This document shows positions 5,048 to 6,362 of a DNA stretch of 6,362 bases, one piece after another (within the stretch, counting starts at the first letter, position 1; each line of letters starts with the position of its first letter). Position numbers and translations under genes: made by a program. Under the pieces are notes generated by a model. The model saw only the letters and a program-made list of their open reading frames with translations. It had not been told where the DNA came from and searched no databases. The stretch comes from an uncultured archaeon (GTDB lineage: Archaea; Micrarchaeota; Micrarchaeia; Micrarchaeales; CABMGC01). The stretch lies in NCBI GenBank assembly GCA_902385515.1, contig CABMGC010000008.1, positions 1 through 6,362 on the forward strand, read 5' to 3'.

Positions 5048-6158
5048 CTCTCACTGTCACGGTTGCCATCTGCACGTAGTTGACTGGCACAGTTCCTGCA
5101 TTGGCACATTCGCCCGTTTCAGGTAAATAGGTCAGTGTCCCGCTGCTCATGGATTTGGGTTCATAGCATGCCCATATGCTTCCTGCGACAAGGGTGCCTA
5201 TGAGCTCTCCGGGCGGCACCGCGCCGAGAGTTGCAGTAGGAATCAATCCACCCGAGTAGATGCCCGTGTTTGCCAACTTGGTAAATGCCCTTGCTGCGGC
5301 AACGGATCCAGAAATTGGTATTTTGCCTGAAGAATTGGCCCCCAGGGGCACGAACACGAATATAGTAGGTCCCCAGTCGGTTCCTGTGCCCTGTCCCAGC
5401 CATGCCGTGAAGTTTCCTGTCGTATGCGATATTGCGGGCTGCCAACAGTAGAAGCCCAAATTTACATTGCATGATGTCCCTGAAAGTATGGACATTAGGC
5501 TGCCCGAATAAAAAAGTACAAGCACGAACATCGTCAAAGCAACCAACCATGCCGCTGCCGCCGAAAGAATAATTCGCCTGCGTTTGTTGCTTTTTTTAGC
5601 CGCAAAAACAAGCACTATGAATACTGCGGGCAGCACCAATGAAAGTACTACTGTGGGAAACAACACGTTTGCCAATAGTAGCGATGCGGCAGCAAGACGT
5701 TCCAATCCAATCAGTAATCCAAAAATTACGAAAAAGAAAAATATTGAAAGGCCCACAGCTAGTCCAATTAAAACAAGTAACGCAATTAACGTTTTCCAAT
5801 ATGGTTTTATTGGCCGCTTTGGTTTATAAGCTATGCTAAGTAGCCCTGCAATTAAATATGAGAAAATGAACCAACCATATGTGCCTAGCCTGGTTGTACT
5901 TGCTATTTTTATCAATCCTGGCGCAGATAACGAGAAGGCAAATGCTCCATATGTGCCGAAGGCGGTTACAATCACGCCCATAAATAGGATTGCCTCTACG
6001 ATAGACATTATTCCCAATATTAGATGAAACCTGGGTTCCACACTAACAAGAATTCCTTGCAAAATGATTGCAATTGGGATGCCTAAAAATAATATCTCCT
6101 GTAGTGGAGGAAACAAAGACTGGCGCAAAATTCTCTCCAAAGCAAAACAGCCGTACAA
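5040..6158 (-). CDS. Polytopic membrane protein with cysteine-containing outer C-terminal domain
   Basis: No function is recognised. The first 216 of 372 residues hold about six hydrophobic segments (about 21-40, 46-68, 92-111, 122-150, 157-187, 196-216), with basic loops such as KKSNKRRR at 188-195 suggesting the cytoplasmic side. Residues 217-372 are a polar, Gly/Ser/Thr/Ala-rich domain, probably outside the cell, with cysteines at 230, 238, 331 and 351 that could form two disulfides. It has a WLGQGTGTDWGPTIFVFVP segment at 253-271 and a strand-like end ATVTVRVS. I recall similar C-terminal domains in envelope proteins of Micrarchaeota-like archaea but cannot verify it. There is no ATG near the start: TTG at 6158 is one option, and TTG at 6128, preceded four bases upstream by GGAGAG, is better by Shine-Dalgarno. 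The N-terminal part is AT-rich (20 of 60 bases G or C at 5761-5820) and the outer domain is not (33 of 60 at 5221-5280). Confidence 0.75.
   Translation of the reverse strand: MYGCFALERILRQSLFPPLQEILFLGIPIAIILQGILVSVEPRFHLILGIMSIVEAILFMGVIVTAFGTYGAFAFSLSAPGLIKIASTTRLGTYGWFIFSYLIAGLLSIAYKPKRPIKPYWKTLIALLVLIGLAVGLSIFFFFVIFGLLIGLERLAAASLLLANVLFPTVVLSLVLPAVFIVLVFAAKKSNKRRRIILSAAAAWLVALTMFVLVLFYSGSLMSILSGTSCNVNLGFYCWQPAISHTTGNFTAWLGQGTGTDWGPTIFVFVPLGANSSGKIPISGSVAAARAFTKLANTGIYSGGLIPTATLGAVPPGELIGTLVAGSIWACYEPKSMSSGTLTYLPETGECANAGTVPVNYVQMATVTVRVS
6133..6138 (-). promoter_or_regulatory. Shine-Dalgarno GGAGAG pointing to a TTG start at 6128
   Basis: On the minus strand GGAGAG ends four bases before a TTG at 6128-6126, codon 11 of the membrane-protein frame. 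The first in-frame TTG at 6158 has no such site. The shorter start would leave the first hydrophobic helix intact. This bears on the true N-terminus but does not settle it. Confidence 0.4.
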
Positions 6159-6195
6159 AAAAACTAGTGTAAAAATATTGTGAGCGCCGAGGACG

Positions 6196-6204
6196 CATAT
6201 AAAA
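6196..6204 (-). promoter_or_regulatory. TATA box of the membrane-protein gene
   Basis: On the minus strand this reads TTTTATATG, close to the archaeal consensus TTTATATA. It is centred near 6200, which predicts transcription starting near 6173, about 15 bases before TTG 6158 and about 45 before TTG 6128. The same box reads ATATAAAA on the plus strand, but no convincing plus-strand gene follows. Confidence 0.5.
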
Positions 6205-6268
6205 GGCTCTTCCTTTCCCTGAAAGAGGCGTCATTATTTTTGAGCACAGGCATCAGGACTCCCGTGAT

Positions 6269-6362
6269 TCATCGGATTGGAACTTTAATTAATTTTTCTA
6301 ATGCCTCTGCATTTTGCCGTGTCGAGTAAAGTATAGAACTAGTACAAGATTCGCATAGAACC
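6269..6362 (-). CDS. Possible C-terminal tail of an upstream minus-strand gene (partial)
   Basis: A minus-strand frame is open from the window edge for 30 codons and ends in TGA at 6271-6269. Its last residues, STRQNAEALEKLIKVPIR, have the look of a protein's closing helix. It would lie just upstream of the promoter of the membrane-protein gene, in the same direction. No family is recognised, and an open stretch of this size occurs by chance. An overlapping plus-strand frame from a TTG at 6240 (29 residues) has no recognisable content either. Confidence 0.28.
   Translation of the reverse strand, partial: VLCESCTSSILYSTRQNAEALEKLIKVPIR

Noticed and set aside
6205..6229. Weak hairpin CTCTT...AAGAG as a small RNA or terminator
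   Set aside because: It has only five pairs with an 11-base loop, and no C/D or H/ACA box arrangement around it.

Overview
The window looks archaeal. The support is an archaeal-type RNA polymerase subunit K (Rpb6-like), a geranylgeranyl reductase of the kind that saturates archaeal isoprenoid lipids, an archaeal STAND-like ATPase with a C-terminal nuclease-fold domain, and TATA boxes about 26-35 bases before start codons that mostly lack a Shine-Dalgarno. Gene packing is tight: there is a 27-base gap inside an operon, and both convergent pairs overlap at their stop codons. With the style of the last membrane protein, this suggests a small-genome, DPANN-like archaeon, possibly near Micrarchaeota. 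That placement is an inference from memory, not from a search.

Layout. Bases 1-150 hold the first 33 codons of what reads as an SMC chromosome-condensation ATPase. It stops abruptly: the frame departs from the family exactly where the Walker A glycines and lysine should come, and ends seven codons later. A GC-rich hairpin follows at 146-182. Then comes rpoK (246-422) and, 27 bases on, the geranylgeranyl reductase (450-1889), probably co-transcribed. After a 77-base gap with a strong TATA box and an 18-base perfect palindrome lies an ATPase-nuclease gene (1967-3193), which is more AT-rich than the reductase. It meets, tail to tail with a 6-base overlap, a metallophosphoesterase on the minus strand (3188-3919). 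The phosphoesterase is divergent from a site-2 protease (3977-5047), and one AT box midway could serve both. The protease in turn meets, with an 8-base overlap, a minus-strand polytopic membrane protein with an outer C-terminal domain (5040-6158). The last 204 bases hold that gene's probable promoter and perhaps the tail of another minus-strand gene.

How they fit together. rpoK plus the reductase form a housekeeping operon covering transcription and membrane lipid synthesis. The other genes look independently transcribed: a possibly self-controlled ATPase-nuclease, a soluble metal-dependent phosphoesterase, an intramembrane protease with a degenerate sensor domain, and an envelope protein. 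No RNA gene, CRISPR array or insertion sequence was seen. The signals most worth checking are the cut SMC gene and the palindromic operator of the ATPase gene.
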